This document shows, piece by piece, positions 1-8,537 of a stretch of 64,000 nucleotides of DNA. The notes under the pieces were generated by a model, which saw nothing but the letters and a program-made list of their open reading frames with translations, was not told the origin of the DNA and made no database searches. Location of the stretch: NCBI GenBank assembly GCA_014584295.1, contig JACTNC010000016.1, positions 1 through 64,000 on the forward strand. Reading direction: 5' to 3'. Made by a program: the position numbers and the translations under genes. Source of the DNA: Verrucomicrobiota bacterium. Lineage in GTDB: Bacteria; Verrucomicrobiota; Verrucomicrobiia; Opitutales; Opitutaceae. The first letter of the stretch is position 1. Every line of letters starts with the position of its first letter.

Positions 1-346
1 GCCGGTTCCAAAGCGCCAGGCCCAGATAGCTTTCCCCAAAATCGCGCGTGCGCTCAACGCGCAGGCCGCCGACATCGACCCGCTCCCACTGCGGAGCCGG
101 TGGTGGGGTCGAAGCCAACTCCGGAAACTCCGCGGTCTGCGGTGAGGGCGCACATGCTTCACCGCGAAGCAGCGCCGTCAAATTGTCCCAGCCGCCACGC
201 AGTCCGGCTACCTCCGCTTCGTCCAACTTGCCAAGCGAGGCCACAACCCGCTGGCGCGGTCCCCGCGCCGTGCGCACCGTCTCGCATAGATGCCAGTAGC
301 TGTAACCAACACCGCGCGACTTCTTGTTTTTGCGCCGCAGAAACAT
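1..346 (-). CDS. IS1634-type transposase, N-terminal part (cut by window edge)
   Basis: An open frame runs on the minus strand from an ATG at 346 to the first base of the window with no stop, giving 115 residues of a longer protein. The start reads MFLRRKNKKSRG, followed by SYWHLCETVRTARGPRQRVV and ASLGKLDEAEVAGL. That is the usual beginning of IS4-superfamily IS1634-type transposases, which cut and rejoin IS ends with a DDE nuclease; the catalytic part would lie outside the window. No Shine-Dalgarno sequence is obvious. The right end of the element should lie between here and about 560, but the other end is not visible, so the terminal inverted repeats cannot be defined. Whether the copy is intact is unknown. 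Family assignment rests on recognition of this N-terminal pattern only. Confidence 0.7.
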   Translation of the reverse strand, partial: MFLRRKNKKSRGVGYSYWHLCETVRTARGPRQRVVASLGKLDEAEVAGLRGGWDNLTALLRGEACAPSPQTAEFPELASTPPPAPQWERVDVGGLRVERTRDFGESYLGLALWNR

Positions 347-566
347 GCCGCCAGTATCGCTGGAATCGACGCGCCCAACAAGGGGCTGTTCGGCACTACA
401 TTCACTTTTCGTACTCGTCCCCCTCGTACGCGAAACACCCTCGCCCGGTACTCTCCTCTCAAACTATTTTCGCCCACTACCCAAACTGACGAACTCGGGC
501 TAAGTCTTTCGGATCCAAAACATCCTGTGGATCCCTGCACTCTGAGCTTGAAGGCCTCTGCCTGGA
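347..566. other. Intergenic stretch between transposase and Ig-domain gene
   Basis: No convincing gene is seen. The stretch should contain the right end of the insertion sequence and the 3' flank of the Ig-domain gene. Two GGATCC palindromes at 511-516 and 529-534 could pair in a transcript of either strand (6-bp stem, 12-base loop) but no U-tract follows. The short open frames here look like chance frames. Confidence 0.4.
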
Positions 567-2159
567 TCAGGGAAGAAGATAGACCTCGATAAGGACCACT
601 CCGGAGCTGCCATCCACACTCGTGACATTGGCCGTATAGGAGCCGGGTGAGAGCGTGGCGACGATCACCGAGTCCTTGCTCGTGCCACTGCTGATTGGAA
701 AAGCACCTACCGCCGCCATGGCGTCAACAAGCCCACCGCCACCGCCCCAATCATCATTCTCCGTTAGCTTCGTACCCTCGCGGTACAACTCCATCCGGGG
801 ATTCCCCAGGGTGCCGGGGAGATTGAAGGCCGCCAGTCCGGGTCCGATCGCACGGACCAGCACGGTTCGGCTCGTGGCGCCACCAATTACAAAGCCCGCA
901 ATCAGCGTGCGAGCGCCGTCGAGTTGGGTCCTGGCGGCGAGGTTCACCAAGCCTGGACCAGTCGGTTGACCCGGCTGCTCATACACCTCCGCCATGGCTT
1001 CGCCCACCGTGCCACCCGCGCCCAAAACCTGCGCCGTATAACCGCCCGCTGAAAGCGTCGTATTGAGCACGGCGTCCTTGCTGCCAACGTCGAGCTCAAA
1101 CCCACCGGCTGTGCGCCCATCGGAACCGCTCCAGTTGTCATTCGTCTGAATCGGCACCTGCGCTGAATCAAACAGCGTCAGTTGCGGATCCGCCAGCACA
1201 CCAGGGACATTGAATGCCGCAAGCTTCGGACCTATGCCACGCAGGAACAAGGCATCGCTGCCACTGCCGGCCAGTACAAAACCGGCGATGAGCGTTTGCT
1301 CTCCCAGACCAGCAAAGGAGCGCACGGAAAGATTGATCAGGCGCCCCGGCGTTGACGAACTCAGCAGACTCAATTGCGCCGCGGCACTGGTCTGCTGTCC
1401 GCCAACATTGCTCACAACGGCAGTGTAGTTACCCGCCTGCGCCAGCGTTGTGTTTCGAAGCAACAGCAGCGACGACGTCGCGCCCTGCACTGCCTGCCCG
1501 TCACGAAACCACTGGTACGACAGGCCAGTCCCCGTGGCGGTCACTTCAAAGGCTACCGTGCTTCCGGTCACTATGCTTTGCGAAACCGGAGATTTCACAA
1601 TGACTGGAGGAGCCACGGATGCGGATTGAATGGTGATCCCCAATGGAAAAGTGATCTGGCCACCAACCCCTTTCTTATTTCGTTCTGAAAATCCGCGGAT
1701 GCTCAAAGTGTAGCTTCCCGCCGTCGTGGGCGTCCCCTTGAGTTCGCCGAAATCTGCATTCAGCAGATCTCCCTGCAGATTCGTGACCGTCATTCCCGGC
1801 GGGAACTGCCCCTTGACCTCGTACGATCCACCCGTCGTCACGGAGCCACCTGTGAGCGCAAACACAACCGTGAGAGGCACGCCGACAGTGCCTGATACCG
1901 GCTGCGCTGGGTTTGTCGTCAATTGGGTTGCGCCAGCCAGTGCATGGTAGGAGCCAAGCGCGGCAGTAGCAAACGCACTCCTTAGTATCGACGCGACGGT
2001 GCCGGAAAGCCCCGACTCCGACCCCAAGGCGAGGCGCAGCAGCGGAGCGCGCTGGAGCAGAAGCGACAGCAGAGCCGCGGGCAGATGCAGGTAACGGAAA
2101 CGATGCCAGGTCAGGGGTGAGGTCATGGAAAGTCGGGGCGCGCTAACTGGTAACGACAT
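567..2159 (-). CDS. Secreted Ig-domain protein with tandem C-terminal beta repeats
   Basis: Function is unknown; it is probably a surface or extracellular protein. After a basic start and a hydrophobic segment (about residues 20-35), an Ig-like region of the putative-Ig type follows (VSGTVGVPLTVVF to TTAGSYTLSI). Next comes a classical Ig-like domain (SYQWFRDGQAVQGA, QAGNYTAVVSN). The C-terminus has two copies of a ~115-residue unit with LINLSVRS/LVNLAART, TLIAGFV, IGPKLAAFN/IGPGLAAFN and ND(N/D)W. I have seen this repeat in many secreted Opitutaceae proteins; its function is not established. The start is uncertain: ATG 2159 has GAGG 11 bases upstream and overlaps apbE by 17 bp, while ATG 2126 lies just beyond the apbE stop. 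Co-transcription with apbE and the DUF3570 gene is likely. Confidence 0.7.
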   Translation of the reverse strand: MSLPVSAPRLSMTSPLTWHRFRYLHLPAALLSLLLQRAPLLRLALGSESGLSGTVASILRSAFATAALGSYHALAGATQLTTNPAQPVSGTVGVPLTVVFALTGGSVTTGGSYEVKGQFPPGMTVTNLQGDLLNADFGELKGTPTTAGSYTLSIRGFSERNKKGVGGQITFPLGITIQSASVAPPVIVKSPVSQSIVTGSTVAFEVTATGTGLSYQWFRDGQAVQGATSSLLLLRNTTLAQAGNYTAVVSNVGGQQTSAAAQLSLLSSSTPGRLINLSVRSFAGLGEQTLIAGFVLAGSGSDALFLRGIGPKLAAFNVPGVLADPQLTLFDSAQVPIQTNDNWSGSDGRTAGGFELDVGSKDAVLNTTLSAGGYTAQVLGAGGTVGEAMAEVYEQPGQPTGPGLVNLAARTQLDGARTLIAGFVIGGATSRTVLVRAIGPGLAAFNLPGTLGNPRMELYREGTKLTENDDWGGGGGLVDAMAAVGAFPISSGTSKDSVIVATLSPGSYTANVTSVDGSSGVVLIEVYLLP

Positions 2160-3126
2160 AGCGGAAGAAGCCTCGGGTTTGATGCCGCGCCCGCGCCGTA
2201 AGCAGACAGCCTTCCGCACCAAAGGTTTCCTGGATCAGGCGAATCCCCGCATCCGCTCCCAACACGAATGCCGCCGTGGAAAGCACTCCAGCCTGCAGGC
2301 AGGTTGGCGCAATCACCGTCGCCTGGAGGCAGCCATTTGACACGGGCCAGCCGGTGCGTGGATCCACAATATGGCCATACCTCCGCCCCTCATGGGTAAA
2401 CCCGCGAACATAGTCACCCGAGGACGCCACGCTCTGATCCGTCACTGCAATGCTGCCCCAGCAGTTTCCGCGTGACTCCGGATTCTCAAGGCCGACATGC
2501 CACGCAGGTTTTCCCGGAGGCAGGCCCACTGCACGAAGGTCGCGCCCGAAATCCACAAGCAGCGCCGTGATCCCATGGGCGGGTGCAAGCTGCGCGACCG
2601 CATCCACCGCGAACTCCTTGCCCCAGCCTCCAAAATCCAGGGCCATCCCCGACTCGGGTAGAAAGACCTTTCCCGGCGAGCGTTGCACCTTCGCCCACCC
2701 CACCCGCTTCTTCGCGTCGGCAATGGCTTCCTCGCTCGGAATTCGCGGGGGCGTCGCACGAAAATCCCACAGGCGAAGAAGCGGCAGGCTGGTGACATCC
2801 AGCACGCCCTGCGTCATGAAATGCAGCGAGCCGCTGAGATTCAGCATCTGCTCCATTTCCTCATCGATGGAAACCCACTCCTTACCTGCAGCCGCATTGA
2901 TGCGACTCAGCAGGCTGTTCGGAATAAAGCGGGAATAGCGCTGCTCAAACCGGCTGACCCACTGCTGCGCGGCCGCGCCAAACGCCGCAGCCGCCGCCAT
3001 GTCCGGCGCGACAAACTGCAGATTGCAGTCGGTCCCCAATGCGTGCCAGGATAAGGTCTGCAGCGTTCCCGCAGGCCCCGTCGCACTGGGCCGAAGGCTG
3101 TCACGCTGTTGTGAGGAAAGGATCAT
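2143..3126 (-). CDS. apbE: FAD:protein FMN transferase (ApbE family)
   Basis: ApbE enzymes use FAD to attach FMN covalently to a Ser/Thr of exported electron-transfer proteins, and need Mg2+. The family pattern is clear: an N-terminal RFEQRYSRFIPNSLLSRIN segment, VLDVTSLPLLRLWDF, the ALDFGGWGKEFAVDAV motif and the C-terminal SSGDYVRGF, YGHIVDPRTGWPV block that binds FAD/metal. The ATG at 3126 gives 327 residues, normal for the family; an upstream TTG adds five residues. No signal peptide or lipobox is evident, although many family members are exported. It sits 48 bp behind a DUF3570 gene. That pairing is known from flavin-based extracytosolic electron transfer loci, but no flavinylation target is seen in this window. 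Confidence 0.9.
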   Translation of the reverse strand: MILSSQQRDSLRPSATGPAGTLQTLSWHALGTDCNLQFVAPDMAAAAAFGAAAQQWVSRFEQRYSRFIPNSLLSRINAAAGKEWVSIDEEMEQMLNLSGSLHFMTQGVLDVTSLPLLRLWDFRATPPRIPSEEAIADAKKRVGWAKVQRSPGKVFLPESGMALDFGGWGKEFAVDAVAQLAPAHGITALLVDFGRDLRAVGLPPGKPAWHVGLENPESRGNCWGSIAVTDQSVASSGDYVRGFTHEGRRYGHIVDPRTGWPVSNGCLQATVIAPTCLQAGVLSTAAFVLGADAGIRLIQETFGAEGCLLTARARHQTRGFFRYVVTS

Positions 3127-3174
3127 AAGGAGGCGCAGCAAGGCGCAGGATGTGCGGGCCTTTGAGACATTGTG

Positions 3175-4341
3175 CTACCAGGCAAACTGAAGACCCGTTG
3201 TGAAAACATCCGCATCAGCATAGGCGCTGGCCGAAGTAACGCCATCTCGTCCTTCCATCGTATACCGCTCATAGGCGGCATCGATCGTCAGCGTTCCCGG
3301 AATGACGGACCAGACTGCCTTGAGACCCGCGGTCCACGTGTCCATTTTCGACAACCGGTAGTCCGCCGAAAAATAGGGCGCGTGACCCTGCGCCGCGGGG
3401 CCGGGCACGATGGAGGAACCATCCAGCGATAGACGATAGAAGTCCGCAGCCGATTGCCGGTAGAAGCGAACGAGCGGGCGAACCGTCACGCCTCTACCCA
3501 GGGACTGGAACCACTCGACGGCGAACGTATGACTGTCCGTGCCCCAATCATCATGAAAGCCGCGGTAGCTTGCCTCCATCGCCCCCTCCAAGTCCGGAAA
3601 CGCGAGGTTGGCGGATACAAAAAGGATCCACTTCCTCCGATCTTTCGGTCGGTTCTCCGCATAGGTCAGCGGCAGGAAGAAGCCCGGCACCACTTCGGTA
3701 TTCTTTTGAATCACCTTGTAGGGATCGGATTGATACCCGTCGATATCGCCCCGGGTGAGATTGAGCGTGACGGACGCTCGCGGACTCAGGAGCTGCGTGA
3801 CACCAATGACAAGATCCGTGCTCTTTTTCGCCCGCGCAGTTCCAAGAACTTTGGCAGTGACGTCATCGTCGGCCTGTGCGAATCCGATCAGGAGCGTGGT
3901 ATTCTTCTGGTTGAAATCCGTCAGCGTATTCAAGGCCCAGGCCTTCGACACATAGTCGCTCTCTCGGCTCTGGGCGTAAGTCAGTGCGGTTTGAATTCGT
4001 CCAAAGGGCCGCGACACATCCAAGGACCACGCCTTGCGGCGGTCGGTCAAATCGGTCAGCGGCACTGCGGAGTCACCCGGTTGAACAGGCTGACCATTCG
4101 GAGTCGCCCCCGCAATCGCATCCACCAGCCCCACCAGCTTCAGCTTCGTCTCCGCCGGCAGGTCCGATTCGATCATGGCATAGTGGGCATCGACACGAAT
4201 CCGTCCGGCATCCTCCTGCCACGATTGAAATTTGTAGCGCACTGAGTTCTCCGAACGCGCAAATCTCGGACAGCTCAACGCCAGGAGGAAAATCACCGGA
4301 AGAATCTTCCCGCGAAAATGAACTGCCGATTTGAAACTCAT
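3175..4341 (-). CDS. DUF3570 outer-membrane beta-barrel protein
   Basis: The 388-residue protein starts at ATG 4341 with a signal peptide (MSFKSAVHFRGKILPVIFLL, cleavage near ARSEN). The rest is rich in alternating aromatic beta strands and ends in a terminal aromatic residue (GLQFAW), as outer-membrane barrels do. DUF3570 signatures are RYKFQSWQEDAGRIRV, DAIAGATPNG, DRRKAWSLDVSRPFGR and DFNQKNTTLLIG. A longer reading from 4437 is possible, but the signal peptide decides for 4341. Members usually neighbour ApbE, DUF4266 and thioredoxin genes; here only apbE is present. The exact role is unknown; a link to flavin-dependent electron transfer is inferred from that recurrent neighbourhood. Confidence 0.85.
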   Translation of the reverse strand: MSFKSAVHFRGKILPVIFLLALSCPRFARSENSVRYKFQSWQEDAGRIRVDAHYAMIESDLPAETKLKLVGLVDAIAGATPNGQPVQPGDSAVPLTDLTDRRKAWSLDVSRPFGRIQTALTYAQSRESDYVSKAWALNTLTDFNQKNTTLLIGFAQADDDVTAKVLGTARAKKSTDLVIGVTQLLSPRASVTLNLTRGDIDGYQSDPYKVIQKNTEVVPGFFLPLTYAENRPKDRRKWILFVSANLAFPDLEGAMEASYRGFHDDWGTDSHTFAVEWFQSLGRGVTVRPLVRFYRQSAADFYRLSLDGSSIVPGPAAQGHAPYFSADYRLSKMDTWTAGLKAVWSVIPGTLTIDAAYERYTMEGRDGVTSASAYADADVFTTGLQFAW

Positions 4342-4471
4342 GGAGACCTGATCGCTGAACAAAAGCGATGACAACCGCCGCCGCAATGGCGCACGCCTGA
4401 TGCCGTTCGTGGAAACTTCGATTGACAACGTATTCACCGCGAAGCCCGGAATGAAAGTGCTGAGCCGTCTC

Positions 4472-5011
4472 CTATCGCGTGAGTTCGATTGAGGTCACCA
4501 GAAAATTGGCATTCAGCTGGTGTGGATTCGATCGATCTGCGGCGAGTGTGACGCTCTCCAGTCCGATATACGGCGCCCGCTTCACCAGTTCCTGGTAGAA
4601 CGACTCCAGCACACCGAAATCCACCCGACGAGCGATAAACCGGACGGTATGCAGGGTTCCAAATCCTCCGGTACGGTTGGTGGGCACCGCTTCAATGGAG
4701 TAGCCGCTTCGGATGCCTGCCTTGGACGCGATGCCCGACAGTTCGCTGTTGAGTCGCACGGCACTGAAGGTCTTCTTCGGATCCCAGCTCTCCAGCGCCG
4801 CCCTCGCGTCGGATTCAATTTTAGCCTTCCGCGACAGCCACCCTTGCTGCATGTCGAGTTCCATCGAGGTCAGCTTGATCTCGCGAATCCGAAGAGCGAG
4901 CCGGTCGCTCAGCTCGGAAATCCAGATGGCGACTCCGAGGAGCACGAAGGCGAGCAGAAGCACCTTTTCGCGCAATTGCCGGGAAAAGAAAAAGTGACGC
5001 AGTCGTTTCAT
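4472..5011 (-). CDS. gspM: Type II secretion inner-membrane protein GspM-like
   Basis: GspM is a bitopic inner-membrane protein that pairs with GspL to connect the cytoplasmic ATPase to the pseudopilus. This 179-residue protein has a short basic cytoplasmic tail (MKRLRHFFFSRQLREK), one membrane helix (about residues 16-33), a coiled region and a periplasmic ferredoxin-like part. Sequence identity in this family is weak, so the call depends on topology and on position as last gene after gspL, with a 4-bp overlap. A good ribosome site, GGGAGGATC, lies just upstream of the start. A 130-bp gap separates it from the DUF3570 gene, so the latter may have its own promoter. Confidence 0.7.
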   Translation of the reverse strand: MKRLRHFFFSRQLREKVLLLAFVLLGVAIWISELSDRLALRIREIKLTSMELDMQQGWLSRKAKIESDARAALESWDPKKTFSAVRLNSELSGIASKAGIRSGYSIEAVPTNRTGGFGTLHTVRFIARRVDFGVLESFYQELVKRAPYIGLESVTLAADRSNPHQLNANFLVTSIELTR

Positions 5012-6174
5012 GGCTTGGATCCTCCCGCGCGAAACGCCTCGGGTTTGAACTTCAGGGTGATTCGGAACGTCGAAACGCCATCTCGTTCGGCAGGCGGCGT
5101 CATCTCCACGCTTTCAAAATTTGGGTTTGCCCTGAGCGTGGTCTCGTAGGTGCCGATGTCGGCGGAATTCCGAGTCGTGGCCTCTATGACGAGGACGTTC
5201 ACATCACGCGCCTCGGTGGAAAGAAAATAGACGCTCTCGGGTTTGTCGTTGGCGAGGCCGATCATTTCGAAGGGCCGAAGTGTCTCCGAGAGCTGCGCGA
5301 TGCGACGAGTGAGGGTATCGTTGCTGATCACCTGCTCCACTTCGCCGCGCCGGGCCTCGACACGCTGCACGCGCGCCTTTTGCCAAAACTTCACTCCCAC
5401 GAGCGCGATTTCCAGCGCTCCCGAGAGCAGGACAAGCGCAACAAGCCCCAGCAGCAGCCTCCACAACAGCAGATCTCGCGAGCGGGATTTTCTCAGTGCA
5501 ACGAGATCGCCCTTGTCGCGAACGTCGACCGCATCAAGGACCGTCGCCGTAAGCTTTGCATGGTCCTCGCCGACCACAAAGTCGTAGTCCCTTGCGTCGG
5601 GATCGTCGCCCGCTGCGAGCGGCACCGGTGCCGCCAGTTCAATGACCCGCAAACTTCCGCCCAGCGCACGCACCATGCCCTCGCGTACAGCAATACGCGC
5701 CTCCTCCGAGGCCTCCGATGGAACCGGCTCCGTGAGGAGCCGAGAAGGCACAGCCCCGGTAGTGCCCCAATGCACTGCGGTAAAGCCGTTTTCGGCGCTG
5801 ATCAGCACCGTTGAGCCGATCTCCGGCTTGAGGCCCAGCACACTTGCAAATTCAGGTATCACCAGGTCCGCATCCCGCCAGGAGTCCGTTTCATCCGCGG
5901 TAAACCGTCGGCGATAAGCGGCATAGACGAGCGCCTGGGATTCTCCCGGAAGCCAGAAATGCCCGTGGTAAAGTTGTGAAACGGGAAAGGGTGAATAGGC
6001 CTCCAGGGCCAGTTCCACCTGGGATGTTACCTCGGCAGCCGTGGCCTCGGGCGCAACGGCAATAGTCCTCACAAAGAAACGCGAATCAGGAAGCCGGATC
6101 ACGCGGCGTGCCGTCTGTGCGGTGCTCGCTTGCTCCGCTGGTACGTTGGGCAGGGTTTCGGGCGCGGAGGGCAT
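5008..6174 (-). CDS. gspL: Type II secretion protein GspL-like (PilM/GspL fold)
   Basis: The 388-residue protein has a cytoplasmic actin-like part (VELALEAYSPFP, STVLISAENGFTAVHWG), a single membrane helix (LLLGLVALVLLSGALEIALV, about residues 237-256), a coiled coil and a small periplasmic domain. That is the architecture of GspL, which recruits the secretion ATPase GspE to the inner membrane and dimerises with GspM. The actin-like domain is diverged and ATP binding is doubtful. It starts 1 bp after gspK stops and overlaps gspM by 4 bp, so translation is probably coupled. Confidence 0.75.
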   Translation of the reverse strand: MPSAPETLPNVPAEQASTAQTARRVIRLPDSRFFVRTIAVAPEATAAEVTSQVELALEAYSPFPVSQLYHGHFWLPGESQALVYAAYRRRFTADETDSWRDADLVIPEFASVLGLKPEIGSTVLISAENGFTAVHWGTTGAVPSRLLTEPVPSEASEEARIAVREGMVRALGGSLRVIELAAPVPLAAGDDPDARDYDFVVGEDHAKLTATVLDAVDVRDKGDLVALRKSRSRDLLLWRLLLGLVALVLLSGALEIALVGVKFWQKARVQRVEARRGEVEQVISNDTLTRRIAQLSETLRPFEMIGLANDKPESVYFLSTEARDVNVLVIEATTRNSADIGTYETTLRANPNFESVEMTPPAERDGVSTFRITLKFKPEAFRAGGSKP

Positions 6175-6175
6175 G

Positions 6176-7378
6176 CTAGAGGTCGGTGTTGGGTGCGTGT
6201 GTGCTGGACATCACCACGTTTTCAGTGATTTCCAAGAGCGTAAACGGATAGTTCAGCTTTTTCGAGGCGCCTGCATCACGCCCACTTCTCGCCGGTGTGG
6301 GGGTCGGTGTGGGAGCGGGTTCGGAATTGGCCCCCGCCTTTGATCCCCTGCCCGTACGCGTCGAAGTCGCAACGCCCGGTTTCACGAGCTGCGCTCCTCC
6401 CGGCGGCGCAACGACCGCCGACAACTGGTAGTGTGCAGCCCCACGCTTGACTGTCACGCGGATGCGCAGGGCCTGAATTTCAACGCCGAAGGCATCGGGT
6501 GATGCCTGCTGACCGAGCAGCCTGGCCGCATCGGCGGCGGACTTGAAGAAACCAGGACCATCGCGCTCATAGGATCCCAAGCCGCGACGAAAATCATCCA
6601 TGCGCTGCAGCTGGTTGGGATCAAGCTGACCCAGCGCCGCCATGGCATCCGCCGAGGCACCATTGAGATTGGACTTGCTGAACTGGTAAAGTGACACGGC
6701 ATCCTTGAAGCGCTGAAAATAGGCGGTTGGCGCGCCTGACTCATCAAAGAAAAACTCCCGAGCCACCTCAATCGCCCCGAGTTCAGAAAAGGACCTCAGC
6801 GACCGTTCCGGCGGAAGAAACGGAAGCTCTCCCCGTTCGTAGTCTTCAACTCGGGGTGAACTCGCTGAGGAGGGCACGTAGTCCGGGCGCATCCACCCCA
6901 ACAGCGCATCCGCGAGTTTCTCGGCATCCGCCTTCGGGATTTCCCAGGCAACGAAAAGCTGCGTCAGTCCCGCAAAATCGAGCATCGGCAGCGAAAGTTT
7001 GCCACTCTCGTCCTCAAATTCGACGCGCACCTCCGTATTCGGGCCCACATCATACCCCGCAAATCCCAGTGGATCGGCCCATCCCTCCGCGGGACTGCGC
7101 AGACCGTTGTTGACGCGTCGGAATTCCTCGAGCACCGCAAGTACCGTCTCCAGCGCCGACATGGCTTCCGTCCTGAGACGACGGGCGTCGGCTTCGCGCA
7201 CCTCCACAAGCAGATCGCCGCTCGCCTTCTCCATGAACGCAAACAACGCCGCGCTTGTGAAGACGATCGTCACAAGGACGATCACCAGAACGGTGCCGCG
7301 ACGGCCACTGCGCGCGTGTAGCCCGCACGCCCTGGGTGTGCGCCCGAACGATGGCAGGAATGTATCCGGCGTTTCCAT
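6176..7378 (-). CDS. gspK: Type II secretion minor pseudopilin GspK
   Basis: GspK caps the pseudopilus tip with GspI and GspJ. The start at ATG 7378 follows the gspJ stop by 5 bp and gives 400 residues; the longer reading to 7537 would overlap gspJ heavily. The N-terminal signal (SGRRG followed by TVLVIVLVTIVFTS) has Gly at -1 but lacks the Glu at +5, which is diagnostic for GspK. A large helical insertion follows (ADALLGWMRP, FSELGAIEVAREF), then a SAM-like part (LNGASADAMAALG). The C-terminus is Pro/Thr-rich (PAPTPTPTPARSG), which is unusual and may be a flexible tail. Confidence 0.85.
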   Translation of the reverse strand: METPDTFLPSFGRTPRACGLHARSGRRGTVLVIVLVTIVFTSAALFAFMEKASGDLLVEVREADARRLRTEAMSALETVLAVLEEFRRVNNGLRSPAEGWADPLGFAGYDVGPNTEVRVEFEDESGKLSLPMLDFAGLTQLFVAWEIPKADAEKLADALLGWMRPDYVPSSASSPRVEDYERGELPFLPPERSLRSFSELGAIEVAREFFFDESGAPTAYFQRFKDAVSLYQFSKSNLNGASADAMAALGQLDPNQLQRMDDFRRGLGSYERDGPGFFKSAADAARLLGQQASPDAFGVEIQALRIRVTVKRGAAHYQLSAVVAPPGGAQLVKPGVATSTRTGRGSKAGANSEPAPTPTPTPARSGRDAGASKKLNYPFTLLEITENVVMSSTHAPNTDL

Positions 7379-7383
7379 CGTTC

Positions 7384-8082
7384 TCAAAACAGGGGCAATC
7401 CCTCTCCCACCTGCGGCAGGCTTACGATCGATTCCTCTGTCAATTTTCCATGGCGAAAGGTCAGGCGGAGGCGCTGGGGGGTATCGTATCCGTCCTGCAA
7501 TCCGCTTGTCCGGCGCAGGGTTCGCTCCGTTTTCCAATCCTTCGAGTCCACGTCATAGTAGTCATACGCCATCGACGCCACCCAAGGGGAGATCGTCGTT
7601 TCCCGCGGTGCATCATCATCGAAGCGCTTTTCCAGTTGCGAGTGCCACAGGAGCAGCAATCCCTCCCCGTCCCTCACAGTCAGCGAGCACCTCACTTCGG
7701 GCAGTGCGTGCTCGGGCCAGACCATCAGCCGCCCGCCTTCGCGGAGTTCAAACGTGAGCAGCGGACTCTCGAGGCCGGACGCCGATTTGATTTCCCGCAC
7801 CGAAACGGCGTTCGTGCCCGCTGCAACATTGGGCGGAAACGTTGCGGAACGAAGCTCACGCTCCAAAAAGCGCGAAACATTGCGCACGTGCAGGTCAAAG
7901 AGCCTCACCTCGCTCCCCCGGCCCCACAGCTCCCCCATGGAGAACACGAACGTGTTCATCGCGATCATGATCAATCCGATGATCGCCAGCGCTATCAGCA
8001 CTTCGATGATCGTGAACGCGGAACGGCGACACCGCGCGGGCGCCGGGTGATTGCTACGACGAACGAGGCCAAAAGTCATCAT
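7384..8082 (-). CDS. gspJ: Type II secretion minor pseudopilin GspJ
   Basis: The 232-residue protein has the prepilin signal RRSA followed by FTIIEVLIALAIIGLIMIAM, with Glu at +5. A globular beta-rich domain follows, containing ERELRSATFPP and FELREGGRLMVW. GspJ belongs to the tip complex with GspI and GspK. The ATG at 8082 forms an ATGA overlap with the gspI stop and has AGGTAAGG just upstream, so this start is preferred over the one at 8157. The residue before the cleavage site is Ala, not Gly. Confidence 0.85.
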   Translation of the reverse strand: MMTFGLVRRSNHPAPARCRRSAFTIIEVLIALAIIGLIMIAMNTFVFSMGELWGRGSEVRLFDLHVRNVSRFLERELRSATFPPNVAAGTNAVSVREIKSASGLESPLLTFELREGGRLMVWPEHALPEVRCSLTVRDGEGLLLLWHSQLEKRFDDDAPRETTISPWVASMAYDYYDVDSKDWKTERTLRRTSGLQDGYDTPQRLRLTFRHGKLTEESIVSLPQVGEGLPLF

Positions 8083-8531
8083 CGCCTTACCTGCATCTCG
8101 AGGATCCGTTTCTGTGAATCCGCTCTCAGTTTGTCCCGCTCGGCCGCTTCGGACCACGTGGGCCGGAGCAACCGGAATGCCTGTTCGGTGGAACTCGATT
8201 CCTCACCAGAACTGCCGCCGATCTCGCAGCGGAAGGTCACATCGAACAGGTCCGCAATCGTCGTGGGCTCGACCGTGGCACTCCATCGCACCCGCCGCCC
8301 ATCGACAGTCGTAAAATCTGCCCCCTCCTCAACCTTCTTCAAATCCGGTTCCGCCAGGAGAGCAGCCCGAGCGAACCTGAAATCATCCTCCGCTCGAACT
8401 GACTTCTTCATCACAAAATAGCTATTGATGACATTGGCATAGGATGAGCCCAGGACGATCGCCGCGAGCGCGAGAATCGCGAGCGCAACCAGCACCTCGA
8501 TGATCGTAAACCCGTGTCGTTGAGCGCCCAT
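8079..8531 (-). CDS. gspI: Type II secretion minor pseudopilin GspI
   Basis: This 150-residue pseudopilin begins MGAQRHG followed by FTIIEVLVALAILALAAIVL, a textbook class III signal with a short basic leader, Gly at -1 and Glu at +5. Size and position between gspH and gspJ fit GspI, which nucleates the tip complex in the inner membrane. It lies 6 bp after gspH and overlaps gspJ by 4 bp. Confidence 0.8.
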   Translation of the reverse strand: MGAQRHGFTIIEVLVALAILALAAIVLGSSYANVINSYFVMKKSVRAEDDFRFARAALLAEPDLKKVEEGADFTTVDGRRVRWSATVEPTTIADLFDVTFRCEIGGSSGEESSSTEQAFRLLRPTWSEAAERDKLRADSQKRILEMQVRR

Positions 8532-8537
8532 GATCCT

